Source: UMGS1491 sp944380925 (lineage in GTDB: Bacteria > Bacillota > Clostridia > Oscillospirales > Acutalibacteraceae). From it: 64,000 nt of DNA. The stretch is taken from contig CALWJD010000001.1 in assembly GCA_944380925.1 (NCBI GenBank), forward strand, positions 248,001 to 312,000. The letters are read 5' to 3'. Under the pieces are notes generated by a model. It was not told the origin of the DNA. It made no database searches and saw nothing but the letters and a program-made list of their open reading frames with translations. Positions 8,298-17,387 of this stretch are shown one piece after another. Made by a program: the position numbers and the translations under genes. The stretch's first letter is position 1, and each line of letters opens with the position of its first letter.

Positions 8298-8328
8298 AAA
8301 AAATCAAAATTCGAAAGGACAACGGAAC

Positions 8329-8742
8329 ATGGAGATAAAGTACAAATTTGTTAATGGTGAGGAAACCTCTATATCAGTATATGGAGAATTCGAAAAAATT
8401 ATTCTAGAGCTTGACAGAGATTTAAAAAATAATAATCGCAAAGAAACTCGTAGGCATGAAAGTTTAAATTTACTTGATTCAGACAAACAAAGTATTGCCA
8501 CAAATACAGATGTTTATTCACAAACTTTAAAAAATCTCGATAAGGACAAGCTGTATGCTGCGATTGCAAAGTTAAGCCCAAACGAACAGGATTTTATTAA
8601 AAAAGTATTTTTGCAAAATAGACCTGTTACATACACTGAGTATGCAAAAAGCATTGGTGTTAAGGTTGATACATTATATCAAAAAATGTGGCGAATAAAG
8701 AAAAAATTAATTTATCTTTTAAACCAAACATCCGAGATGTGA
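8329..8742 (+). CDS. Sigma-70-like helix-turn-helix regulator
   Basis: The 137-residue protein starts at ATG 8329 with AAAGGA upstream; an earlier in-frame start at 8287 overlaps the leader hairpin. The last 70 residues match sigma region 4 of extracytoplasmic and phage sigma-like factors: AIAKLSPNEQDFIKKVF, then the HTH YTEYAKSIGVKVDTLYQKMWRIKKKL. No region 2 is present, so it probably cannot recruit core polymerase alone. Similar truncated sigma-like proteins occur in Firmicute prophages and conjugative elements as regulators. It is bracketed by two hairpins and lies just before the early replication operon. Confidence 0.75.
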   Translation: MEIKYKFVNGEETSISVYGEFEKIILELDRDLKNNNRKETRRHESLNLLDSDKQSIATNTDVYSQTLKNLDKDKLYAAIAKLSPNEQDFIKKVFLQNRPVTYTEYAKSIGVKVDTLYQKMWRIKKKLIYLLNQTSEM

Positions 8743-8790
8743 ATTATGCACAAAAAGACATCTAATTTTGATTATATGTTTGTTGTAGAG

Positions 8791-8830
8791 AAAGTGCCTC
8801 TCCCATGGCTTATATATAGGAGCACTTTTT
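8791..8830 (+). terminator. Intrinsic terminator upstream of the replication operon
   Basis: AAAGTGC (8791-8797) pairs with GCACTTT (8822-8828), with a T run. Its 5' arm contains GTGCCTCTCC, which is the exact complement of ten bases in the upstream candidate small RNA (7984-7993). Confidence 0.65.
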
Positions 8831-8870
8831 GGAAAGCAAAAAAATAAGGCTTCAGGAAGAGGTGTAAAAA

Positions 8871-9098
8871 ATGATAAAGCATCAAATGAAAATAACCGTC
8901 AGAAGACCCGGACAAGAACCGATAAGCATAGCTGAGTTTAAAAAGGTATCACTATTGAAACGATTGGCACTTAAATGGTTTGGCGGTGTAGAAAAATTAG
9001 TGGTTATCGTACCCGAAAAAAGCGTACAGTCAGTAGAAATTATGGAGGAGGAAAATGATGAAGTCTTTGGAGATGCCAATCAAAGCAAAACCATTTGA
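8871..9098 (+). CDS. Small phage protein of unknown function
   Basis: A 75-residue basic protein starting at ATG 8871, preceded by GGAAGAGGTG. The middle (FKKVSLLKRLALKWFGG) is a basic amphipathic helix, followed by a valine-rich strand and an acidic tail. It overlaps the helicase gene start by 44 bases, and that gene's ribosome site lies inside it, so the two are probably coupled. No named family is recognised. Confidence 0.6.
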   Translation: MIKHQMKITVRRPGQEPISIAEFKKVSLLKRLALKWFGGVEKLVVIVPEKSVQSVEIMEEENDEVFGDANQSKTI

Positions 9099-10485
9099 AC
9101 ATCAAAAGAGAGCGTTTGAGTTTGTCATGCATCGGTTTGAAAACGATAGCGGAGCAGCACTTCTATTAGAGATGGGTTGTGGCAAGAGTTTAATATCTGT
9201 TGCAGTTGCAGGAGAGCTATTTGACGAAAGGAGGATAAGAAATCTTTTAATAGTATGCCCACTATCGATTTGCGGAGTTTGGGAAGAAGAGTTTTCAAAG
9301 TTTGCTGATTTTGAATATAACCTGAAAGTCTTAAAAGGTTCTCTTGAAAAGAAAGCTGAAGCCTTGTGTTCACTACAAGGACGAGCATTGCAGGTGGCAG
9401 TTGTTAATTATGAATCGGTATGGCGAATAGAAAGGCAAATCAAAAACTGGCACCCCGATATGATTATTTGCGATGAATCACACAAGATTAAGTCGCACAA
9501 TATAGCAGCCTCGAAATCGCTTCATAAACTTGGAGAAAACGCTTATTACAAACTAATTCTTACAGGTACGGCCATAACCAATAAAGCCATTGACATTTTT
9601 TCGCAGTATAAGTTCTTGGAACCTACGATTTTTGGCAAGAGTTTTTACACGTTCCGAAATCGGTACTTCGACATGGTTGGATACGGCAACCATACACCCG
9701 TGCTTAAGGAATCAATGAAAGATGAATTTCGCAACAAAATTCATAGTATCGCATTTGTAGCCAAAAAGTCCGAGTGTTTGGATTTACCCGAAACAACGGA
9801 AATCGTCAGAAAAATCGAACTTGAGCCGTCTGCGATGAACACTTACAAAAATTTAGTACAGGATAGTTTTGCAGAGCTACAAAACAGCGAAGTTACGGTA
9901 ACAAATGTGCTTACTAAAATTTTGAGGCTATCTCAGCTCACAGGTGGGTTCCTCGGTGATGACGAAGGCAAAAAAGTACATCAAATCAGCAAAGCAAAAT
10001 TAAATGCACTTGAGGATATCATCGATGATGTGACTTCAAGCGGAAAGAAATTAGTAATCATGGCTCGGTTTATTCCCGAAATTGACGCGATAAAAAAGCT
10101 GCTAGTCAAGAAAAATTTAAGTTTTTCTGTCATTACGGGAGATATCAAAAACAGAGCAGACGAGATATCCAAGTTTCAAAATGATGTGGACGTGTTGGTG
10201 TTTCTCGGGCAGATAGCGACCGCCGGACTTGGTATAACGCTGACGGCCGCAAGTACAATGGTGTTTTATTCTCTTGATCACTCAATGAGTAATTTTGAGC
10301 AAGCCAAAGCTAGGATTCATCGCACGGGACAAAAAGAAAACTGTACTTACATTTATTTGATTGCCTCAAATACGGTGGACGAGAAGATATTGGAGGCACT
10401 TCGCAACAAAATAAACTTGGCGAAAAGCCTAATTGACGACTATAAAAACGGACTTAACCCGTATGCAAATGAAGGAGGATTCTAA
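9055..10485 (+). CDS. SNF2-family DNA helicase/ATPase
   Basis: A 476-residue superfamily 2 ATPase. Motif I is LLLEMGCGKSL (Walker A, about residues 37-47). Motif II is DESH near residue 138. LTGTAITNK is motif III, and QAKARIHRTGQ near residue 424 is motif VI with the arginine fingers. The sequence lacks extra chromatin-type domains and matches the short SNF2 helicases of Firmicute phages, where they sit beside the phage polymerase and primase. The start is ATG 9055 or 9058, both behind GGAGGAGG. It overlaps the small upstream gene and is followed one base later by the next gene. Likely role: remodelling or branch migration during phage replication. Confidence 0.92.
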   Translation: MMKSLEMPIKAKPFEHQKRAFEFVMHRFENDSGAALLLEMGCGKSLISVAVAGELFDERRIRNLLIVCPLSICGVWEEEFSKFADFEYNLKVLKGSLEKKAEALCSLQGRALQVAVVNYESVWRIERQIKNWHPDMIICDESHKIKSHNIAASKSLHKLGENAYYKLILTGTAITNKAIDIFSQYKFLEPTIFGKSFYTFRNRYFDMVGYGNHTPVLKESMKDEFRNKIHSIAFVAKKSECLDLPETTEIVRKIELEPSAMNTYKNLVQDSFAELQNSEVTVTNVLTKILRLSQLTGGFLGDDEGKKVHQISKAKLNALEDIIDDVTSSGKKLVIMARFIPEIDAIKKLLVKKNLSFSVITGDIKNRADEISKFQNDVDVLVFLGQIATAGLGITLTAASTMVFYSLDHSMSNFEQAKARIHRTGQKENCTYIYLIASNTVDEKILEALRNKINLAKSLIDDYKNGLNPYANEGGF

Positions 10486-10486
10486 A

Positions 10487-10903
10487 ATGGATGATAGCGT
10501 AATGTTTGAACTGGCTGAAAGGCTAAAAATTCTTAAAGACGAAAAGAAACAAAAGGAACTTGAACTTAGGAATATCAGCGATATGCTTAGCGAGATTGAG
10601 GCAGCACTTGCCGAATTTATGACTCTTAACGAAACACCAAATTTTACGCATGGCGGGACAAGTTTTTCACTCAGGACAAGTCTCAAAGTCTCAGCGGTTT
10701 CCGGCAAAAAAGATGAATTGTATGCTCTACTCAAAAACTTAGGATATGGTGATTTGGTAGTAGAAACTGTCAATCCAAGTTCTCTCTCGGCGTTTGTCAA
10801 AGAGCAGATTTCCGAGAACGAAAACGAGCTACCAGAGTGGCTTGATGGTCTCATAAACATATTTGAAAAAAATACAGTCAGCACAAGAAAATATACAAAA
10901 TAA
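10487..10903 (+). CDS. Coiled-coil phage replication-region protein
   Basis: A 138-residue protein from ATG 10487, with GGAGG eight bases upstream. A longer in-frame reading would overlap the helicase by 50 bases. Residues 5-40 (ELAERLKILKDEKKQKELEL...) form a charged coiled coil, followed by a beta-rich half. No named family is recognised with confidence. It sits directly between the SNF2 helicase and the zinc-binding protein in the replication operon, so a DNA replication or recombination accessory role is inferred. Confidence 0.65.
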   Translation: MDDSVMFELAERLKILKDEKKQKELELRNISDMLSEIEAALAEFMTLNETPNFTHGGTSFSLRTSLKVSAVSGKKDELYALLKNLGYGDLVVETVNPSSLSAFVKEQISENENELPEWLDGLINIFEKNTVSTRKYTK

Positions 10904-10916
10904 GGAGTAAATTAAA

Positions 10917-11648
10917 ATGTCAAAAAATGAATTAACATTAAACGAAAATCAAGGTTATATGAGCCTCGCCAACTTCAATATAAACGGCGATTTTTTGGAA
11001 GAACTCAGCGGACTTGATAACGAGTTCGAGAGGATAAAAATCCCTGCAGGAGGTGGCACTATGTTCGAATTTCCAAGCAGTAATCCCGATGAATCGGATA
11101 TGGTTAAAGATTTCTCGGCGGTAATTCTTTACCACCATCCGATGTACGTTTTTTATAGTTCAAAGTTCAACGGGTCTAATAATCCACCCGATTGTCTAAG
11201 TATTGACGGAATTACAGGTGTTGGAATACCCGGAGGTAAGTGTATAAATTGTCCCAAGAATAAGTTTGGTAGTGGTGAAAATGGCTCCAAAGCGTGCAAG
11301 AATAAACACCAAATGTATCTTTTGCGAGAAAATGAGATATTTCCGATGGTTCTTTCGCTTCCGACCAGTTCCAACAGAGAGTTTTCTAAATACATTAAAA
11401 GACTGCTTTCAAGAGGCAAAAAGTCAGATAGTGTGGTTACTAAATTTTCGCTTAAAAAAGCTATGAACAAAACAGGAATATCGTACTCACAGATACAATT
11501 TGGGTTAGGCAGAGAGCTTGAAAACACAGAAATCGAGCTCATAAAAAATTATTCCGAGCAGGTAAAATCTTATGCTCAGAGCAAAGCCAATTTTCAGAAA
11601 GTTGACATAACGACAGGCGAAATCATAGATTCGGAGGAATCTCTATGA
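10917..11648 (+). CDS. Cysteine-bearing phage replication protein, possible ssDNA-binding
   Basis: The 243-residue protein has RIKIPAGGGTMFEFP early on. It then has four cysteines in a PDCLS...GKCINCP...ACKNK pattern, likely a zinc site, around residues 92-128. The C-terminal 80 residues are helical with a terminal acidic tail (DSEESL), as in many single-strand-binding proteins. Position next to a family A polymerase, SNF2 helicase and primase supports a DNA-binding role in replication; the exact function is inference. Its stop overlaps the polymerase start (ATGA), so the two are translationally coupled. Confidence 0.6.
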   Translation: MSKNELTLNENQGYMSLANFNINGDFLEELSGLDNEFERIKIPAGGGTMFEFPSSNPDESDMVKDFSAVILYHHPMYVFYSSKFNGSNNPPDCLSIDGITGVGIPGGKCINCPKNKFGSGENGSKACKNKHQMYLLRENEIFPMVLSLPTSSNREFSKYIKRLLSRGKKSDSVVTKFSLKKAMNKTGISYSQIQFGLGRELENTEIELIKNYSEQVKSYAQSKANFQKVDITTGEIIDSEESL

Positions 11649-13705
11649 GCTATAAGTTGGCTTTAGATGTCCAAGAAATACAAGAGTATATCGGTACGCA
11701 TAAACTTTTAGCTTTGGATATTGAAACTTCCTCACTTCTATCATTTCGTGATGATGACAAAGCCTCTCTCGATGCACACAAAGCGAGTATTACGGGGATA
11801 AGTTTTTCGGTTGTGGAAGGCACGGGAATTTACGTTCCGTTTAAGCACAAGGTCGGCAGAAATGCTGACTTTGTGGGAACATTTAAGTGGATTAAAAATA
11901 ATATCTTATTAAACAAAAATATGACCGTGGTAATTCATAACGCCGCCTTTGAAACGATGTTCTTCTATGCTCTGGGATTTATTCCAAAATGCAAGGTTTA
12001 TGATACTCTGTCCGCTGCACAGATGACTCTAAAAACACACACGGAATTCAGAAAACTAAATGACTGCGGACTTAAAAAATTGGTTCCCGAACTTTTAAAG
12101 GTCGAACTGCCGACTTTTAGCGAGGTTGTGTCGCAGGCGAAAAATACAAGAGTAGAAGATGACACTGTGTGCGAATTGGGTGCAGGCTCAGCCTGCTTTG
12201 ATGAACTGGATTCTGAAGATGCAGAGACTATCAGATATGCTTGTGCGGATTCGGACTATGCTTTAAGACTTTACCATTTGTTTAATAATTGGTTTGACAA
12301 AAATCTTCCAAAATACAGGTATATCGTAGAAAATATCGAATCTCCCACGGCGGTGTATGTTGGATTGATGAAGTATAATGGAATTCCGCTTGACGTGGAG
12401 CTTATGCGAGCAAAAGGCAAAGAGGCTCAGGAGCAAATAAATCAGCTTAGAGAGGATATACATCTCACAATCGGAAATATCGATATCGGAGCGAATGCCG
12501 GAACTAAAGATTTTAAAGATTATCTGTACAAAACTTTAGGGCTTCCCGTTCTTAAGACCACGGAAAAGCTGAGCGAGGCTGCGGACGATGAGGCTATGAT
12601 TCTACTTTCGGAGTGGTGTAAAAAGAATAGACCTGAGCTGGTTCCCCTATTTGATATGGTCAAAGATTATCGCAAATGGAATAAGCTGAAATCCACATAC
12701 ATTGACGGATATTTGAAGTTTTTAAATAGTAGCACAAACCGTATACATCCCGATTTAATGCCACTTGCGACACAGACAGGGAGGTTTGCGAGCCGAAACG
12801 CCAATTTGCAAAACTGCCCTAGAAAAGACAATGACCCGATTGGTGTTAGGAATTTTATTCGTGCCGATGACGGAAAAATGTTATTGTCGCTTGACTTCTC
12901 TCAAATAGAACTTAGAGTTGGTGCTTTTTATTGCCGTGACGAAAAGATGCTAGAAACGTATAGAAGTGGCGGTGATATACACGCTCAGACCACTTCGGTT
13001 ATATTCAATATCCCGTTTAATCAAGCTGTCGATAAAAACGCTCCGCATTACAAAGAGCGAAGAACAATAGCAAAAAACTGTAACTTTGGTGTGTTTTATG
13101 GCCTATTCCCCAGAGGATTGCAACGAACTTTAAAGTTTAAAGCAGGGCTCGACAAGAGTTTGGAAGAATGCACGGAGATAATCGGTAACTTAAAAGCCGG
13201 ATACAAAGGGCTTGAAATGTGGCAACGCAAAGTCAAGATGAATGCCTCTATTCGTGGGTATTCGGAAACATATCTTGGTAGAAGGCGGTATTTACCAAGC
13301 ATTAACTCTGCGGACTGGGGCAAAAAGAGCTTTGCACAAAGGTGTGCGTTAAACACACCAATTCAAGGTACTGCTGCGGATATTTTAAAGATTGCCATTA
13401 CTAAGATTTTGAAAGGACTTAACGAACGGATGTGGCTCAGACCCATACTGCAAGTACATGATGAGTTGGTCTTTGAACTACCCATAGAGCGAATAAATGA
13501 GGCGGTCAGCTTTATAAAAAGATGTATGGAAGAAAAGCCATTCCCCGCTTTTGATGTGCCTTTAGTGGCAGAAGGAGCAGTCGGAAAAACATTCGGAACC
13601 CTTAAAGATTGGGAGGGTGGCAAGTTGCTGCAGCCAAGCGCTCCGCATTGCTCTCAGTCAGACTATCTTGGAAATAAAATAATTTTAGAAAAGGAAGTAA
13701 GGTAA
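11645..13705 (+). CDS. Phage DNA polymerase I-type (family A)
   Basis: A 686-residue replicative polymerase of the phage family A type. DIETSS at residues 25-30 is Exo I of the 3'-5' exonuclease, and YACADSDYALRLY near residue 200 is Exo III. In the polymerase domain, DFSQIELR (about 415) is motif A. RRTIAKNCNFGVFYG (about 470) is motif B with the O-helix Lys and Tyr. VHDELVFELP (about 603) is motif C. No 5'-3' exonuclease domain is present, as usual for phage enzymes. The start ATG overlaps the upstream stop. It probably copies the phage genome together with the RepB/DUF927 protein downstream. Confidence 0.95.
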   Translation: MSYKLALDVQEIQEYIGTHKLLALDIETSSLLSFRDDDKASLDAHKASITGISFSVVEGTGIYVPFKHKVGRNADFVGTFKWIKNNILLNKNMTVVIHNAAFETMFFYALGFIPKCKVYDTLSAAQMTLKTHTEFRKLNDCGLKKLVPELLKVELPTFSEVVSQAKNTRVEDDTVCELGAGSACFDELDSEDAETIRYACADSDYALRLYHLFNNWFDKNLPKYRYIVENIESPTAVYVGLMKYNGIPLDVELMRAKGKEAQEQINQLREDIHLTIGNIDIGANAGTKDFKDYLYKTLGLPVLKTTEKLSEAADDEAMILLSEWCKKNRPELVPLFDMVKDYRKWNKLKSTYIDGYLKFLNSSTNRIHPDLMPLATQTGRFASRNANLQNCPRKDNDPIGVRNFIRADDGKMLLSLDFSQIELRVGAFYCRDEKMLETYRSGGDIHAQTTSVIFNIPFNQAVDKNAPHYKERRTIAKNCNFGVFYGLFPRGLQRTLKFKAGLDKSLEECTEIIGNLKAGYKGLEMWQRKVKMNASIRGYSETYLGRRRYLPSINSADWGKKSFAQRCALNTPIQGTAADILKIAITKILKGLNERMWLRPILQVHDELVFELPIERINEAVSFIKRCMEEKPFPAFDVPLVAEGAVGKTFGTLKDWEGGKLLQPSAPHCSQSDYLGNKIILEKEVR

Positions 13706-13707
13706 AT

Positions 13708-13902
13708 ATGGATTTAGGATTAAAAAATGCCGAAGGATACTACGATTTGACGGCATATCAAGCAATTAAAAATATAACTGACGAGGAAAACCGCAAGAAA
13801 GAAATGTATGTTCTTTCGGTGATTGAAAAAATTAGAAGAAGCCCGGTGAACACGAGGAGGAAAAAATATGAATACTCAGAATTTTTTCAGAGAAATATAT
13901 AA
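13708..13902 (+). CDS. Small phage protein between polymerase and primase
   Basis: A 64-residue charged, mainly helical protein from ATG 13708, with GGAAGTAAGG upstream. It starts two bases after the polymerase stop and overlaps the primase start by 35 bases; the primase ribosome site (GAGGA) lies in its coding sequence. No family is recognised. The tight packing suggests a real, coupled gene. Confidence 0.5.
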   Translation: MDLGLKNAEGYYDLTAYQAIKNITDEENRKKEMYVLSVIEKIRRSPVNTRRKKYEYSEFFQRNI

Positions 13903-16750
13903 AGATTGTAGCTGCGGATACATCACAATCACAACTCTTCTCGACCGAAAAACACGATGGTTTAAATGCACAGAAATAGAAAAAATATCGAAAATAGCGG
14001 AGAGCTTGGGAAAGAAAACGAATGTGTTTTTTGGGGTTGGGCTTAGAAATAAAGTTCTTCCAAATGGTCAAAGAGGTAGCGAAAAAGAGATCTTGTGCGT
14101 TACTGCTTTGTACGCTGACATCGACATTAAAGGTAACGCTCACGCACAGACATCTTTGCCATCAAGTGTCATTGAGGCGACAGACTTTTTGCATAGTTTA
14201 AAGATTAAACCAAGTATTATCGTGAATTCGGGCAACGGAATACATGGTTACTGGCTTCTTGATAAGCCATTTATCATCGAAACTGAAGAAGATAGAAAAC
14301 ACATGTCATCTATATTTAAGGGCTTCGGAAGATATGTAAATTCAGAGGCAAAAAAGTATGGTTGGAAGATTGATAGTGTGTATGACTTGGCGAGGATTCT
14401 GCGAGTCCCCGGAACTATAAACCATAAGCTTGGCACAGGTGCAAAGTGCGAAGTTGTAGAAAGCCACGATGTGCGGCACAGTATCAGCGATTTTATGCAG
14501 TTTATACATTCGCACGAAGGGGTTGCATCTGTTAATAATATTGCACAAGGAGTAGAGAAAGTCCTCCGAAAATGTGAGTTTATAAAATACTGCAAAGATA
14601 ATGCCGAGCATCTTCCTGAACCTCTGTGGCACGCCATGATAACGAACCTAGCTCCGCTTAAAGACTCGAAAAGTGCTATACACGAGTTTAGTAGAAGCTA
14701 TCCGAAATACAGTTTTGATGAGACTGAACGAAAAGTTCAGCGTGCAATTCAGGAAAATAAACCTCATACTTGTGAGTACATTCGTGAAAATCTAAACTTT
14801 GATTGTGATAAAAATTGTCCTGTTAAGGCGCCGATTGTTTATGGTTTACCGAGTTTTGAGGAGAGAATATCGGAGATAATTTCGAGCGATAAAATTAGTG
14901 CTGATGAGATTTTGTCAAAAGAAAATCTAAAACTATGTGCTTGGGCAAAGGTGAATCTCCCGTCAGAGTACGCAAGACTTAAGTCAAAGCTCAAGGGCAA
15001 AGTGAACCTCCGAGATTTTGAAAAAGCGGTGCGGTTCGAAAGCAAGAAAAAAGATGATAGTGCTAATCAGGAAAGTTTGCCACAAATAGAGTTGAAGGGC
15101 ATAAATTCAGGCGGTGCGGTTGTGCCGACAGGCTGGAAAGTGTCGATGAAACAAGGTATACAAAAAGTTGTGCGTGGTACAAACTCTGACGAATTGCTAG
15201 TTGTGTGTATTTGCCCGATTGTCATAACTAAAAGACTTGAAAATTTTGATGACGGAACCGAAAAAATAGAGCTTAGTTTTTTTAGAGACGGTCATTGGAA
15301 AAGGCTCGTTGCTCCTCGTTCAAGTGTATTTAATAGGAATTCGATAATCAAATACGCGGACTCAGGGCTTCCAGTATCATCGAAAAATGCTGCGGATATA
15401 GTGGCATACTTAAGCGATTATGAGAATGCAAATTTGAATGTTATTCCCCTCGTAAAGTCAATATCAAGAGTTGGTTGGCTTGATAGTTCTTCATTCTTCC
15501 CATATATAAAAAACAAAGACATCATATTTGAGTCTGAACACAAAGAGGCGATGCGAATAGCTGAAAGCATGATACCTAAAGGCGACTTTGAAACTTGGCT
15601 AAAAAGTGCGAAATTACTGAGGGATAATCTTTTCGGAAGGTTTTTATTGGCGTCATCATTTGCATCCCCTATGCTCGAAATTCTGAAACACAGGGTGTTT
15701 TTCGTTCATATATGGAACGACTCCAAATCGGGAAAGACTGCAGCGATAAAAATGGCGATAAGTGTGTGGGGCGATCCGGCAAGGCTCATGGGCAGTTTTA
15801 ATGCCACAAATGTCGGACTTGAGAGAATGGCGTGTATTTTAAAGCATATTCCATTTGCTATAGATGAACTTCAAGTTTTAAACAGTCGCAAATTATCCGT
15901 TGAAAATATCATTTATAGCTTGGCAAATGGTTTCGGCAGACTTCGCGGAAGCAAAGACGGGACAATCCAAGAGACACTGAGTTGGAGAAACAACGTGATT
16001 ACTTCGGGTGAGCAGCCCATGACCAAGGAAAACAGTAATGATGGAGCTATGACGAGGGTTTTGGAACTCTACGGGAAACCATGCGATAATGCCGAGTATG
16101 CACATCAATTTCATTTAATTAGTGAGAATAATTATGGCTTTGCAGGTAGAATGTTTGTCGAGTACTTGATAAATGATGTTATAAAGAACAAAAATCAAGC
16201 TGACAGACAATTCGAAAAGATGTGTAAAGACATCAAGCAAAGATGTACGGAAAACGATGATTATTCGCACTTGGATAACATTGCAATTGTGTGCCTCGGG
16301 GATTATTATTCTTCGATTTCAGTTTTTGAAGAAAATGAACGTGATGCGTGGAACGAAGCCGTAGACATGGGGGTAAAAATCTCGGAAAACAGTAAAGAAC
16401 TGCAGTTGTCGAGCACAATTGAGAGAGCGTGGGACTTTGTTGTTAGCTGGGTGGCAAGTAACAAAAATCGGTTTTCGCCCGACAGTACACCTTGTTACGG
16501 AAAAATCGAAGCCAATGCTGTGTATATAATTCCGAGTATTCTGCGGCAGGCACTCGAAGAGAACGGATTTAATTACTTGAAAGTCACAAGGGGTTTTAAA
16601 GATTACCAACTTATCGAAACACGAAAAGACAATAAAGGACACAGTAAAATGCAAGTGCCAAAAATGATAAACGGCATCGTTCAAAAGTGTTTTTGCATAA
16701 GAGAGGTATCAATTAATGAAAAATCAGAGCAAACAAAGCCCTTAAATTAG
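13868..16750 (+). CDS. Primase-helicase: RepB-type primase plus DUF927 ATPase
   Basis: A 960-residue two-part replication protein. In the N-terminal part, TALYADIDIKG (Asp pair, near residue 80) and IIVNSGNGIHGYWLL (about 117) match the RepB/primase-polymerase fold active site. PWRVPGT-type sequence (RILRVPGTINHK near 177) matches the same family. The C-terminal part is DUF927: HIWNDSKSGKTAAIKMA near residue 617 is Walker A, and IPFAIDELQVLN near 658 is Walker B. The fusion gives primer synthesis and unwinding in one protein, as in several Firmicute prophages and plasmids. A repeat-rich AT stretch directly downstream may be its origin. Confidence 0.9.
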   Translation: MNTQNFFREIYKDCSCGYITITTLLDRKTRWFKCTEIEKISKIAESLGKKTNVFFGVGLRNKVLPNGQRGSEKEILCVTALYADIDIKGNAHAQTSLPSSVIEATDFLHSLKIKPSIIVNSGNGIHGYWLLDKPFIIETEEDRKHMSSIFKGFGRYVNSEAKKYGWKIDSVYDLARILRVPGTINHKLGTGAKCEVVESHDVRHSISDFMQFIHSHEGVASVNNIAQGVEKVLRKCEFIKYCKDNAEHLPEPLWHAMITNLAPLKDSKSAIHEFSRSYPKYSFDETERKVQRAIQENKPHTCEYIRENLNFDCDKNCPVKAPIVYGLPSFEERISEIISSDKISADEILSKENLKLCAWAKVNLPSEYARLKSKLKGKVNLRDFEKAVRFESKKKDDSANQESLPQIELKGINSGGAVVPTGWKVSMKQGIQKVVRGTNSDELLVVCICPIVITKRLENFDDGTEKIELSFFRDGHWKRLVAPRSSVFNRNSIIKYADSGLPVSSKNAADIVAYLSDYENANLNVIPLVKSISRVGWLDSSSFFPYIKNKDIIFESEHKEAMRIAESMIPKGDFETWLKSAKLLRDNLFGRFLLASSFASPMLEILKHRVFFVHIWNDSKSGKTAAIKMAISVWGDPARLMGSFNATNVGLERMACILKHIPFAIDELQVLNSRKLSVENIIYSLANGFGRLRGSKDGTIQETLSWRNNVITSGEQPMTKENSNDGAMTRVLELYGKPCDNAEYAHQFHLISENNYGFAGRMFVEYLINDVIKNKNQADRQFEKMCKDIKQRCTENDDYSHLDNIAIVCLGDYYSSISVFEENERDAWNEAVDMGVKISENSKELQLSSTIERAWDFVVSWVASNKNRFSPDSTPCYGKIEANAVYIIPSILRQALEENGFNYLKVTRGFKDYQLIETRKDNKGHSKMQVPKMINGIVQKCFCIREVSINEKSEQTKPLN

Positions 16751-16976
16751 CCGTTTGTAAGGTGTTAACCTTTTAACCCAATTTTTGTGCATACACACAC
16801 CACATATAGAGTGTATATTAATTAATTGTCTATTCTAATATTTAAAAATAAAATACCACACGTAGTATATATTATAAAGGTTATAAAGGTTATATATACG
16901 ATATATATGGTATAAATGGCTTAAAATATAGTTTTATACGATTAACCCTTGTAAAAAATACAAAGGTTATTGGAGG
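16751..16976. repeat. AT-rich repeat region, candidate replication origin
   Basis: This 226-base non-coding stretch directly follows the primase-helicase gene. It contains several AAGGTTA/TAACCTT-type motifs in both orientations. Examples are the tandem AAAGGTTATAAAGGTTAT near 16875-16895, a GTTAACCTTTTAACCC pair near 16765, and TTAACCC and AAAGGTTATT near 16943-16970. Long A/T tracts lie between. CCTTGTA and TACAAAGG form a hairpin close to the end. Such iteron-like arrays with AT-rich DNA are typical of initiator-dependent origins; this is inferred from position and composition. Confidence 0.4.
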
Positions 16977-16991
16977 TTGTTGAGGTTACCA

Positions 16992-17279
16992 ATGAAAGAA
17001 AAAACAATAACAAACCAAATATTAAAATATTTAAAAAGCCTACCCGAATGCTTCGCATTTAAGGAGCATGGCGGTTTGTATGGCACATCGGGAATTCCTG
17101 ACATTATCGTTTGTTACAAGGGAAAATTCCTGGCATTTGAAGTCAAGACCGAAAAAGGCAAACTTTCAAAACTGCAAGAAATGACCATTGCGAAGATACA
17201 AAAAGCAAATGGCATGGCTTTTAAGGTGACAAGCCTTGAAGAAGTCAAAGAAATCTTGAAAGGAGTGATGCCGGAATAA
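16992..17279 (+). CDS. VRR-NUC domain nuclease
   Basis: A 95-residue stand-alone VRR-NUC domain. The restriction-like core shows GTSGIPDIIVCYKGKFLAFEVKTEKGKLSKLQ: the Asp in PDI, then the ExK (EVK) of the PD-(D/E)XK active site near residues 40-57. Small phage VRR-NUC proteins probably resolve branched DNA or act in packaging. ATG 16992 is used because TGAGGTTACC precedes it; the TTG at 16977 overlaps that site. It follows the candidate origin and precedes the late-regulator region. Confidence 0.9.
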   Translation: MKEKTITNQILKYLKSLPECFAFKEHGGLYGTSGIPDIIVCYKGKFLAFEVKTEKGKLSKLQEMTIAKIQKANGMAFKVTSLEEVKEILKGVMPE

Positions 17280-17324
17280 AAATACCTTAAAGTGCAAAGA
17301 ACAAAACACAAAGTTACACAGTAC

Positions 17325-17371
17325 AAATTACAAAACCGAAAGAATCAAGAATATTTTAAATTTTGTAATTT
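17325..17371. repeat. Perfect 11-bp inverted repeat
   Basis: AAATTACAAAA (17325-17335) and TTTTGTAATTT (17361-17371) are perfectly complementary, with a 25-base loop. The hairpin ends two bases before the ACGGAGGA ribosome site of the next gene, so it could influence its translation. There is no T run beyond the arm, so it is not a clean terminator. Confidence 0.5.
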
Positions 17372-17387
17372 TACGGAGGATAACTTT

